From NCBI GenBank assembly GCA_023414875.1, contig JAEZMV010000028.1:496001-560000 (forward strand): a DNA stretch of 64,000 bases, in the 5' to 3' direction. Below are positions 17,129 through 23,890 of the stretch, piece after piece; within the stretch, counting starts at the first letter, position 1, and each line of letters starts with the position of its first letter. The notes beneath the pieces are model-generated. The model saw nothing but the letters and a program-made list of their open reading frames with translations, was not told the origin of the DNA and made no database searches. The translations under genes were made by a program, and so were the position numbers. This DNA is from Bacillota bacterium. Lineage in GTDB: Bacteria > Bacillota > Clostridia > Lachnospirales > Lachnospiraceae.

Positions 17129-17587
17129 ATGTCAAATGTATTCAAAAAATTAATCAGCAAAGAGTTAGGCGAGGTGAACTATCATCGTTATTTTTCCTTC
17201 GTAAAAAAGAATATGGAAACACGAATTGCGGATAGCCAAACGATATATAACGATATGTATGAGAAGTTAAAATATCGTGATTTACGTGCTATAACTAAAA
17301 TGCACAACCGCTTGAATGACACGATGTTACTTGCTTTTAGAATCAGCAAAAACTTTTTCTTTGCATTTTTAATTTATCTTTCAGCAAGTATCTTTTTAAT
17401 CGCGAAAGCACTCCAACCGGAAGTGACAATCGTCGCATTAGTATTGATGAATATCAGTTTTATTTATAAAACTTATGAGTTTGTATCAAATAAATTTTGT
17501 TATATTGATGCTCAGATTATACTGGTATACAAAGCGGTATTGGATCGAATTATAATGAATGAGCATAAAAGCGCTCAAATGAAGTGA
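17129..17587 (+). CDS. Unknown membrane protein
   Basis: A 152-residue protein I do not recognise. Residues 1-70 are charged and helical. Residues about 74-95 (rich in F, L and I) and 97-115 form two hydrophobic helices, probably a membrane hairpin, followed by a short helical tail. It is preceded by GTAGGTGG and ends before a clear terminator, so it is a single-gene unit. It lies directly upstream of the split pdaB gene but is separated from it by the terminator, so a shared role is not shown. Confidence 0.6.
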   Translation: MSNVFKKLISKELGEVNYHRYFSFVKKNMETRIADSQTIYNDMYEKLKYRDLRAITKMHNRLNDTMLLAFRISKNFFFAFLIYLSASIFLIAKALQPEVTIVALVLMNISFIYKTYEFVSNKFCYIDAQIILVYKAVLDRIIMNEHKSAQMK

Positions 17588-17611
17588 CATATTAAAAAAG
17601 AAATAGTGAGG

Positions 17612-17653
17612 TCCCATAGTAACGATTGTTTTGATGCTATGGGATTTCTTTTA
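17612..17653 (+). terminator. Intrinsic terminator
   Basis: TCCCATAG (17612-17619) pairs with CTATGGGA (17637-17644), followed by TTTCTTTTAT. It separates the unknown membrane protein from pdaB. Confidence 0.82.
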
Positions 17654-17739
17654 TGCCGTTGCTGTTAATCGATGGTTAATCAAATATTTTCACAATTTTT
17701 TTACGCTGCTTTTATATGACAGCAAATCATATGGTTTGC

Positions 17740-17769
17740 GAATAGTGACCTAGCTTTGATAATATATTA
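17740..17769 (+). promoter_or_regulatory. Candidate sporulation sigma-factor promoter of pdaB
   Basis: GAATA at 17740-17744 fits the sigma-G -35 consensus (GHATR); 18 bases later TATATTA (17763-17769) fits the -10 (CATNHTA) at six of seven positions. The same site also partly fits sigma-E (GAATAGT, 14 bases, AATATATT). No good sigma-A promoter is seen in the gap. Confidence 0.4.
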
Positions 17770-17781
17770 TAGTAAGACAAC

Positions 17782-18309
17782 ATGAATTATGGTGAAGCTA
17801 TGGAACCAAAGGTAAAACAGGAATCGAACGAAAAGCAGGAGACAAATGTTTCTACATTTGTGAAAGTTGGAATTGTCGTATTAAGCATTATCATGATTAT
17901 AGGGTTTGGTATAAAAGTTCTCCCAAGTGCTATTACGGTAACGAACGTCAGCAGTAAAAGGGATTTGCCAATTTACTGCGTAAATACTGAAGAGAATGAA
18001 GTAGCACTCAGCTTTGATACAGCCTGGGGAAACGAAGATATCAATAAGATACTTGATATTCTTTCAGAGCATAATGTAAAGGGAACCTTCTTTGTTACGG
18101 GAGAATTTGTGAATAATTATCCGGAGGATGTAAAGGCCATTGTGGCAGCAGGGCATGATCTGGGAAATCATAGTGAGAATCATAAACAAATGTCGCAGCT
18201 AACCAGGGAACAGTGTACGGATGAAATTATGAAGGCTCATAACCGAGTGAAGGAGCTTACCGGAATTGAGATGAACTTATTTCGACCACCTTATAGCTAT
18301 AGGGTATAA
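17782..18309 (+). CDS. pdaB: Polysaccharide deacetylase, PdaB-like sporulation protein, 5' part (split by prophage)
   Basis: This is the N-terminal 170 residues of a carbohydrate esterase family 4 (NodB) deacetylase, plus five residues of prophage origin (YSYRV) before a stop. A membrane anchor spans about residues 27-46. NodB motif 1 is the PdaB-type variant SFDTAWG (D79), and the zinc ligands are H130 and H134 in HSENH. The frame breaks at FRPP, the start of NodB motif 3. The remainder lies at 62385-62708, 44 kb away; joined at the 11-bp core the frame gives 273 residues. The enzyme would deacetylate peptidoglycan-type glycans at the membrane surface, and PdaB is a sporulation protein in Bacillus. 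A start at 17800 (GGTGA upstream) is an alternative. Confidence 0.88.
   Translation: MNYGEAMEPKVKQESNEKQETNVSTFVKVGIVVLSIIMIIGFGIKVLPSAITVTNVSSKRDLPIYCVNTEENEVALSFDTAWGNEDINKILDILSEHNVKGTFFVTGEFVNNYPEDVKAIVAAGHDLGNHSENHKQMSQLTREQCTDEIMKAHNRVKELTGIEMNLFRPPYSYRV
18280..18290. other. attL core
   Basis: TTTCGACCACC, identical to 62385-62395 and in the same codon phase (FRPP codons). The flanking bases differ (A/T here, G/A at the other end), so the shared core is exactly 11 bases. It falls in the NodB motif 3 codons of pdaB. Confidence 0.88.
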
Positions 18310-18311
18310 CA

Positions 18312-19751
18312 TTATGATAAAAAATAAGATATCTCAATAGTCTCAGTAAGTTTATTATATAAAATATCGCTGATAATGGATTTAATAGCAGCATTTTTAT
18401 CATTTCTACTTGTTTGTTCAGACGAAACGATCTGATATACATTACTAATTCTTCTCTTCATTTCATCATCATCTGATTTCAAGTATTTTGAATTAATCTC
18501 ATCCATTTGCTCTTGTAACTTTGCTTTTTCGTTTGATATAATTAGTTTATTCTGTTTATATTCTTCAAGAGTATCTATACCATCTCTGTATGCAGCTTTA
18601 ATACGGTCCTCCTTTTTTAAACATTTTTCAAGAGATTCATTCAAGGATCTTATTTCATCTGATCTATCTTTTAAAATATGGTTGTTATATGATAAATTAA
18701 TTCCTTTTGTCGCATCTAATAAACTATCAAGCACAGCTTGCTCAATTTGCTTAGCTCTAACAAAATGTGAATCCTTACATTGATGTCTTTTATATCCAGC
18801 ACATTGAAACGAAGGCACATTTCCTCCTGAGGATACCAAATTACGCTTGCATGAAGAACACCTTAGCATTGAACTTAACCAATGTATTTGACTTTCCGGC
18901 GGCATAGCTTTATATTTATATTCTCTTTTTAGGCGATTTTGAGCTAAACTATAAAGTTCTTCAGATATTATTGGCTCATGGGTTCCCTTACGAACTATAG
19001 CACCTTCAGTTTCTATTTTATTTCTTTTTGAGCGTCTTTCAATTGGCAATCCCCACATGATATATCCCATATATAGAGGATTATCTAGTATGTATTTAAT
19101 TGATCTAGAGTTAAATGGATTATTATTTTTAGTTAATATATTCAAAGAATTTAATTCTTTAGCAATATTATAAAAGGATCTATTATAGTTAATAAATCTA
19201 TCAAAAATAAGCTGCACGTATTGGTAAGTAGCTTCATCTATAATTAAGTTATTATTCTCTAATTTATAACCAAAAGGTGGCCTGGACTGACGGTTACCAC
19301 GCAGTGCATTCTCGGTCATACCTCGCTTCACCTCTCCGGACAATCGAATAGAATAGTATTCATCCATCCACTCAATTATTCTTTCAATGAGAGAACCGAA
19401 AGGACCATCTATAATTGGTTCTGAAATACTAATCACATCAATATTATTTTTTTTAAGGAGAGACTTATATACTATACTCTCCTCTTGATTTCTGGCAAAT
19501 CGAGAATATTTCCATACTAAAATAGCTTCAAATGGACAGTTTTTTGTTTTGGCCATCCCTATCATTTTTTGAAATTCAGGTCTTTTATCAGCAAATTTAC
19601 CAGAGATACCATTTTCTATAAAGATTAAATTATTATTGATAATAAAATTATTCTTTTGAGCATATTCAATTAATAATCTTTTTTGAGCATCAGGAGAGAG
19701 TTCTTCTTGCTTATCAGTACTAACTCGAATGTATAGAGCTGCTGTCTGCAT
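18312..19751 (-). CDS. Large serine recombinase (prophage integrase)
   Basis: A 479-residue site-specific recombinase that integrates and excises the prophage. The N-terminal resolvase domain carries the catalytic S11 in YIRVSTDKQ and conserved arginines in WKYSRFARN. The recombinase domain follows from about residue 150 (GNRQSRPPFGY). A zinc ribbon uses C298, C301, C317 and C325, and a coiled coil fills about residues 350-450. This architecture matches phiC31-type and SPbeta SprA-type integrases. The gene ends 21 bases from the attL core and reads outward into pdaB in antisense. Its start lies inside the repressor gene, with GAGGTGA upstream, so integrase and repressor share one transcript. 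Confidence 0.96.
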   Translation of the reverse strand: MQTAALYIRVSTDKQEELSPDAQKRLLIEYAQKNNFIINNNLIFIENGISGKFADKRPEFQKMIGMAKTKNCPFEAILVWKYSRFARNQEESIVYKSLLKKNNIDVISISEPIIDGPFGSLIERIIEWMDEYYSIRLSGEVKRGMTENALRGNRQSRPPFGYKLENNNLIIDEATYQYVQLIFDRFINYNRSFYNIAKELNSLNILTKNNNPFNSRSIKYILDNPLYMGYIMWGLPIERRSKRNKIETEGAIVRKGTHEPIISEELYSLAQNRLKREYKYKAMPPESQIHWLSSMLRCSSCKRNLVSSGGNVPSFQCAGYKRHQCKDSHFVRAKQIEQAVLDSLLDATKGINLSYNNHILKDRSDEIRSLNESLEKCLKKEDRIKAAYRDGIDTLEEYKQNKLIISNEKAKLQEQMDEINSKYLKSDDDEMKRRISNVYQIVSSEQTSRNDKNAAIKSIISDILYNKLTETIEISYFLS

Positions 19752-20112
19752 AATTTTTCACCTCGTTTTTACAGTATGAAGGTATAAAAGACAATTCCTT
19801 AATTCTCTTAATTGCCTCTTCCATACCAGTATTATTTAATAAATAAAAATATGTTGTCAGTTCTCTTAGTAAAGTATCTTCTTTATTTACTACTTCGACT
19901 TCGATTGTTTCATCGCCCCATCCCATTAAAAAAGGGGGTGAGGTCTTAAGAGCTTTTGCTAATGGTTCTAGGACTGTAATGGATAAGTTTTCAATTTCAT
20001 CACTTTCATATCTATATACTGTCGCCCTGTTTTTCCCTAGCATATCTGCTAATTGATCAACGGATAAACCTAACTCCTTTCTTCTTAGCTTTATTCTTTC
20101 ACCGACAGTCAT
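19720..20112 (-). CDS. XRE-family phage repressor
   Basis: A 130-residue protein with an N-terminal helix-turn-helix of the XRE/Cro-CI type (about residues 4-58, including LSVDQLADMLGKNRATVYRYESD) and a short helical C-terminal part without a LexA-type autoprotease. It is the probable lysogeny repressor. GGAGGT precedes the start, and the last 32 bases overlap the integrase gene. It is divergent from a Cro-like gene, and the space between them contains operator-like repeats. Lack of a cleavage domain suggests induction does not work through RecA-driven self-cleavage. Confidence 0.85.
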   Translation of the reverse strand: MTVGERIKLRRKELGLSVDQLADMLGKNRATVYRYESDEIENLSITVLEPLAKALKTSPPFLMGWGDETIEVEVVNKEDTLLRELTTYFYLLNNTGMEEAIKRIKELSFIPSYCKNEVKNYADSSSIHSS

Positions 20113-20153
20113 TTTTTTACCTCCATGATATAAGTTTTTTAATTACATACCAT

Positions 20154-20295
20154 ATTATATAACACATTAGTCGCATATTTGCAACAAAAAGATTGTAAAA
20201 TAAATATTATGTCGCAAATAATGCAAAAAATATCGAAAAAGGTATTGACATAATCCAAATCGATGATATTATTAAATTAATCGCACGACATGCGA
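20154..20295. promoter_or_regulatory. Divergent immunity control region with operator repeats
   Basis: Rightward promoter: TTGACA (20245-20250), 16 bases, TATTAT (20267-20272). Leftward promoter on the minus strand: TTGCAA (20184-20179), 17-19 bases, TATATA/TATAAT near 20154-20161. Operator-like inverted repeats of the form TCGCA-N4/5-TGCRA occur at 20171-20184, 20212-20226 and 20281-20295, with a fourth at 20531-20545. O1 overlaps the leftward promoter and O3 lies just after the rightward -10. Confidence 0.72.
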
Positions 20296-20319
20296 ATAAT
20301 TAAAAAAGGAGGATGAATT

Positions 20320-20538
20320 ATGGTAAATGTCAACAAATTAAAGGGAAAGATTGTAGAAAATGGTTTTTCAATTGAAGAATTTGCAGATAAAATCGGGATT
20401 GATAGAAGCACGCTATATAGAAAGCTAAGCCGTAAGTGTGAAAACTTGACTATTAAAGAGGCTGAGTTGATGAGGAGTGAGTTAAATCTTTCGTCTGTAG
20501 AAGCTGCGGATATTTTTTTTGCTCAGCATGTCGCATGA
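20320..20538 (+). CDS. Cro-like helix-turn-helix protein
   Basis: A 72-residue DNA-binding protein nearly all of which is an XRE-type helix-turn-helix (FSIEEFADKIGIDRSTLYRKLSR around residues 16-38). It is the first gene of the rightward early transcript and lies opposite the repressor, the position of Cro in lambdoid phages. AAAAAAGGAGG precedes the ATG. A fourth copy of the TCGCA-N5-TGCGA operator motif overlaps its last codons, which could give feedback control of the genes beyond. Role assigned from domain and position. Confidence 0.8.
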   Translation: MVNVNKLKGKIVENGFSIEEFADKIGIDRSTLYRKLSRKCENLTIKEAELMRSELNLSSVEAADIFFAQHVA

Positions 20539-20603
20539 TATGCGAAATTGTTACACACAAGATGTACAACCATCAAAGCATAGTATTTACCGGAGGTGAT
20601 TTA

Positions 20604-20768
20604 GTGGCTAAAAGCAAGAAGATAAAATTTATTAATTACATAGTTATAGACGGGCAGCGTTTTCTAATGAGTGAACTAAGCGTTGAAGAAAGAAGAGAAA
20701 TTGCAATACGTCTAAACGATACAGCTATGGCTGCTATTGGATATACAAGATCAGATAAAACCGCTTAG
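20604..20768 (+). CDS. Small early phage protein, unknown
   Basis: A 54-residue protein starting at GTG, chosen because CGGAGGTGAT is ideally placed; the longer frame upstream has no such signal. The sequence (KIKFINYIVIDGQRFLMSELS, then a helix with VEERREIAIRLND) looks like a small phage protein of the kind often found after Cro. No known domain. Its stop codon lies within the first of two ACCGCYTAGGCGGTA palindromes. Confidence 0.65.
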   Translation: MAKSKKIKFINYIVIDGQRFLMSELSVEERREIAIRLNDTAMAAIGYTRSDKTA

Positions 20769-20916
20769 GCGGTAAACGCTGGACAAGCAAGTAAATCAAA
20801 CGAGAACCGCCGGAAAGGAGGGACATGCCTTGGACGATCGTGATTGTAAATTGAGTGATGTAATAAGACCTGTATAGGAGGAAAAGGAAATAATTGCAAT
20901 AACCGCCTAGGCGGTA
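20760..20916. repeat. Pair of ACCGCYTAGGCGGTA palindromes, 142 bases apart
   Basis: Copy 1 at 20760-20774 and copy 2 at 20902-20916 (a perfect 14-base palindrome). Both are followed within a few bases by GGACAAGC. Between them GGAAAGGAGGGAC precedes a nine-codon ATG frame (20834) and an overlapping TTG frame of 15 codons. The 20769-20972 gap holds no larger gene. Confidence 0.75.
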
Positions 20917-20972
20917 GGGAGGGGACAAGCCCGTGTGGATATCAAAAAGACATATATGAGAATAATTGAAAA

Positions 20973-21107
20973 ATGGCACACGTTGAAACGTTACTTCAAC
21001 GCATGCCAGAATTAATCGCATCAGCTATTTATATAGAATATGAAAAACAGCGGGATCTTATGATGCAAGTGGAAAAATATAGTGACTCGGTTATTTATGT
21101 CCAATAG
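20973..21107 (+). CDS. Small early phage protein, unknown
   Basis: A 44-residue amphipathic helical protein (MAHVETLLQRMPELIASAIY at the start). The upstream ribosome site is weak. A second frame of 26 codons from GTG 20935, preceded by GGGAGGGG, overlaps it in another phase, so either could be the real product. No known domain. Confidence 0.4.
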   Translation: MAHVETLLQRMPELIASAIYIEYEKQRDLMMQVEKYSDSVIYVQ

Positions 21108-21114
21108 AAAAACG

Positions 21115-21504
21115 TTAGTTATTCTTTGCTTTTGAAATATCAAAACCGATACGTCTAGCTGGTTTATCTTCTTCTTTCGGAACAGAGGTAAGAAGAAAAT
21201 TAATTTGATTTATGTGTTGGATGAGAGTGGCTTCTCTACCATTAACATAACCTTTGAAAACCATTAGTACAGATTTTTCATATCCTATTTGCGTAACATG
21301 CATAAGAGTTGACTGACCAAAATTAGTAAGTAAAAGACCTACTTCGTGGCTATCGTCCAAGTTTGATTGAAACTTCAGTATGTGCTTTTTTATTACATCA
21401 AACTGAGTATCTGAATATGTATATGCAATAGGAAGCGGTTCATATTCGGGAATAGAATTTGAACTGAGTTGGTTTAATTGTTTTATTAAATAGTCATTAT
21501 CCAT
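21115..21504 (-). CDS. DUF6173-like phage protein
   Basis: A 129-residue protein on the strand opposite its neighbours. The C-terminal half, with EVGLLLTNFGQSTLMHVTQIGY and the ending KPARRIGFDI, resembles the DUF6173 family found in clostridial prophages; this match is from memory and moderately certain. GGAGAAG lies before the start. Being a single reversed gene in an early region suggests it is expressed separately, perhaps during lysogeny. Function unknown. Confidence 0.6.
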   Translation of the reverse strand: MDNDYLIKQLNQLSSNSIPEYEPLPIAYTYSDTQFDVIKKHILKFQSNLDDSHEVGLLLTNFGQSTLMHVTQIGYEKSVLMVFKGYVNGREATLIQHINQINFLLTSVPKEEDKPARRIGFDISKAKNN

Positions 21505-21596
21505 GAACTTCTCCTTTCATATGTATTTCAGCCTGCCAGCTGATACCAATATTATAGGAGTATTTTGGAAAATAATCAAGAAAGAAGGTTAAAAAC

Positions 21597-21710
21597 ATGA
21601 ATTATGAAGAAATTACTATCCAGGATTGCTTGGATATGTATGAGAAAAAGAGGCAGGTAGCAATCATTGAGAATGGACAAGTAATTGCGTTTGAAAAATT
21701 AGATTTATAG
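21597..21710 (+). CDS. Small phage protein, 37 residues
   Basis: MNYEEITIQDCLDMYEKKRQ at the start, then a beta-like segment VAIIENGQVIAFEKL. Proteins of this size and pattern are common next to phage SSB genes in clostridia. GAAGG lies eight bases before the ATG. The function is unknown. Confidence 0.6.
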   Translation: MNYEEITIQDCLDMYEKKRQVAIIENGQVIAFEKLDL

Positions 21711-21775
21711 TGGAGATACATATAGAAGGTAATTAGATTTTAATTTCATTCACAAAAGTAGAAGGAGAACACAGG

Positions 21776-22408
21776 ATGGAAAATAACAATATAACTTTAA
21801 TTGGCTCAATAGAAAGCAAGTTTGAGTATAGTCACTCAGTGAAAGATGAGGATTTTTATCAAGTATTTGTAGCTTCTAGACGTAAAAGCGGCAATGTTGA
21901 TGTATTGCCGGTAATAGTATCCTCAGTAATGGTAGATGTATCAATGGATCTAACTGGTATTCAGGTAGAAGTCAAAGGATCAATAAGAAGCTATAACATG
22001 CATCAAAATGGAAATCACAGATTAAAACTATTTGTATTTACGGAATCATTTGTAGAAACAAATGCAGAAGATGATAATAAATTTTCATTTTCAGGTTTTG
22101 TCTGCCGGCAGCCGTTTTATCGGGAAACACCACTTGGACGTAAAATATCTGAAACAATTGTTGGAGTGAACAGACAATATGGACATGGGAAATCTGATTA
22201 TATCCCTTCGATCGGCTGGTCAAGGAATGCAATGTATCTTACATCTTTAGATATTGGAGAGCAAATATCCGGATTGGGTAGGTTTCAAAGCCGATCATAT
22301 CGTAAGAGACTTGATAATGATACATTTGAGGATCTGGTAACTTATGAAGTATCAATAGTTTTTTTGAATTATAAGTCAGGAAGTGATGAATGTGCCGGAG
22401 AGGTCTAA
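21776..22408 (+). CDS. ssb: Phage single-stranded DNA-binding protein
   Basis: A 210-residue protein with two OB-fold-like halves, each beginning with a beta-rich segment (ITLIGSIESKFEYSHSVKDE and FSFSGFVCRQPFYRETPLGRKI). The second half matches the single-strand DNA-binding family used by many clostridial prophages. It would coat single-stranded DNA during phage replication or recombination. AGAAGGAGAAC precedes the ATG. Its end overlaps the start of the zinc-ribbon gene. It sits upstream of an HUH Rep-like gene, which generates single strands during rolling-circle replication, a sensible pairing. Confidence 0.82.
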   Translation: MENNNITLIGSIESKFEYSHSVKDEDFYQVFVASRRKSGNVDVLPVIVSSVMVDVSMDLTGIQVEVKGSIRSYNMHQNGNHRLKLFVFTESFVETNAEDDNKFSFSGFVCRQPFYRETPLGRKISETIVGVNRQYGHGKSDYIPSIGWSRNAMYLTSLDIGEQISGLGRFQSRSYRKRLDNDTFEDLVTYEVSIVFLNYKSGSDECAGEV

Positions 22409-22577
22409 TTATTATAACGATGGCATTACAAAGATAACAGATCCTTTTTGGGAGTATGAATGTAACAATTGCGGAAAAAGCGGTTGGAGCGTTATACATA
22501 TGGATCACTGTCCAGAATGTAATTCCAGATCAGTACAATTCACTAATCCTTACATAAAAATAAGCCCGTCCTCTTAG
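22386..22577 (+). CDS. Small zinc-ribbon protein
   Basis: A 63-residue protein with two CxxC knuckles (ECNNCGKS and CPECNSR) that should bind one zinc ion. The start at 22386 follows CAGGAAG and overlaps the SSB gene in another frame; a GTG at 22383 is an alternative. A GC-rich hairpin (GCCCGTCCTCT with AGAGGGCGGGC, 22564-22591) covers its stop codon. The gap 22592-22747 adds two more inverted repeats (GATATGCTA/TAGCATATC and GTAATGG/CCATTAC), so this boundary may be a regulatory RNA region. Confidence 0.65.
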   Translation: MNVPERSNYYNDGITKITDPFWEYECNNCGKSGWSVIHMDHCPECNSRSVQFTNPYIKISPSS

Positions 22578-22747
22578 GAGAGAGGGCGGGCAAGTCAGCT
22601 GATATGCTAACCAAAACTATTAATAATATAATAGCATATCTCTGGCGAAAAGTCAACAAAAATAAGGGGTTTCGGCCTCTTTCACGACCTCGTAATGGGT
22701 ATTATTTCATCAACCATTACTAAAATTAAATAGGAGTATATCTGCGA

Positions 22748-23605
22748 ATGACTAAGAAGTATGACTATGATCCAGAAGAGATATACGACAGAGAAATATT
22801 AGGAGAAGAGACACCAGAGGAAAAGATAGAGCTGCTTAGAGGAAAGAACTTCTGTTACGTGGTTAAGACAGTAGTAAGTGGACCGGTGATTGAAAGCGAG
22901 ATATATCCGGTCTTTATGAACAGAAAGAATAAACCACGTAGGAATAAAGAAAAGACATCCAGGAATGTACAAAAGAATTTGAATGATAAGAATGCTAAAA
23001 AGAGAATTACTAGATTAGTTAATACGAACTTCACTAATAAAGACTTAGCGGTAACGCTTACATATACAGATCATCACCTTCCTAATGAGGAACAGGCAAG
23101 GAAGGATATGCAAAATTTCATACGGAAGCTTAAGCGTTACCGGAAGAAACATGGGCTGCCAGATCTCAAGTACATATATGTTATCGGATGTGTGAATGAT
23201 GAAGAACGGAAACACTCGAAGAAAGTGAGAATTCATCATCATATGATAATTAACGATATGGACCGTGATATCGTGGAAAGCCTTTGGGGTAAAGGAAGAG
23301 CTGAGGCGAAGAGATTACAACCGGATGATTTTGGATTAGAGGGAATTTCCCGGTATATGGCCGGACAGAATAACGGATCCAAACGGTGGTATGCTTCACG
23401 TAATCTTAAACAGCCTACAGTATATAAATCCTATACCAAATTAACAAAAAGAAAAGCAGAGCAGATGGCACGAAAACAAGCAGACTGGGAAGAGACTTTT
23501 GAGAAGCTTTACAAAGGTAAGTATCAATACAACGATTGTAAGCTATATGAGAGTGATTTCACAGGAGGCTTTTATTTATACTGCCGGATGAGAAGGAGGG
23601 ATTAA
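22748..23605 (+). CDS. HUH-type Rep-like replication protein
   Basis: A 285-residue protein with the layout of rolling-circle initiators of the ORF2/G2P type. The first motif is VTLTYTDHHLPNEEQA (residues about 102-117). The metal-binding HUH motif is HHH at 163-165 in RIHHHMIIN. A candidate catalytic tyrosine is Y203 in SRYMAGQ. Such proteins nick one DNA strand and stay covalently attached to it. No DnaB-type helicase or primase is seen in this prophage, so this may be its replication initiator. The start follows a weak ribosome site after an unusual inverted-repeat-rich leader. The nicking site is not recognisable by eye. Confidence 0.72.
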   Translation: MTKKYDYDPEEIYDREILGEETPEEKIELLRGKNFCYVVKTVVSGPVIESEIYPVFMNRKNKPRRNKEKTSRNVQKNLNDKNAKKRITRLVNTNFTNKDLAVTLTYTDHHLPNEEQARKDMQNFIRKLKRYRKKHGLPDLKYIYVIGCVNDEERKHSKKVRIHHHMIINDMDRDIVESLWGKGRAEAKRLQPDDFGLEGISRYMAGQNNGSKRWYASRNLKQPTVYKSYTKLTKRKAEQMARKQADWEETFEKLYKGKYQYNDCKLYESDFTGGFYLYCRMRRRD

Positions 23606-23609
23606 ATCA

Positions 23610-23876
23610 ATGAATGAAAAGACATGTGTATGCGGTTTTTGTGGGACTGAATTTCCTTCAACGGATGAAGCTTACCATTACTGTAGCAAATGTGAAGATG
23701 ATATGGAAGTAGTGATTATTGAAGAGACCGAAACAGAGGGCATTGATAAGCACTATACAGGTATCTCACGTTTCGAGACCTTAGAGTTTATAACTCAATA
23801 CAAATACATTATAGCATCCTCAGGTACCGATGAAGCCAAATATAAGAAACTATGTGAATACATAGATAGGATGTAG
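23610..23876 (+). CDS. Small zinc-finger protein
   Basis: An 88-residue acidic protein with CVCGFCGTEF and YCSKCEDD, two metal-binding knuckles near the N terminus, and a helical C-terminal part. AGAAGGAGGG lies upstream and overlaps the end of the Rep-like gene, from which it is separated by four bases. No known function; the zinc site suggests nucleic-acid or protein binding. Confidence 0.6.
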   Translation: MNEKTCVCGFCGTEFPSTDEAYHYCSKCEDDMEVVIIEETETEGIDKHYTGISRFETLEFITQYKYIIASSGTDEAKYKKLCEYIDRM

Positions 23877-23890
23877 AAAGAAGGGAAGTC

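Noticed and set aside
17782..18309. Complete short deacetylase gene
   Set aside because: NodB motifs 3 to 5 are missing and the last five codons come from the prophage; the rest of the gene lies at 62385-62708.
20734..21021. 95-codon minus-strand frame in the early region
   Set aside because: It runs opposite to small genes with ribosome sites and across the palindromes; it shows no protein-like pattern and no start signal.
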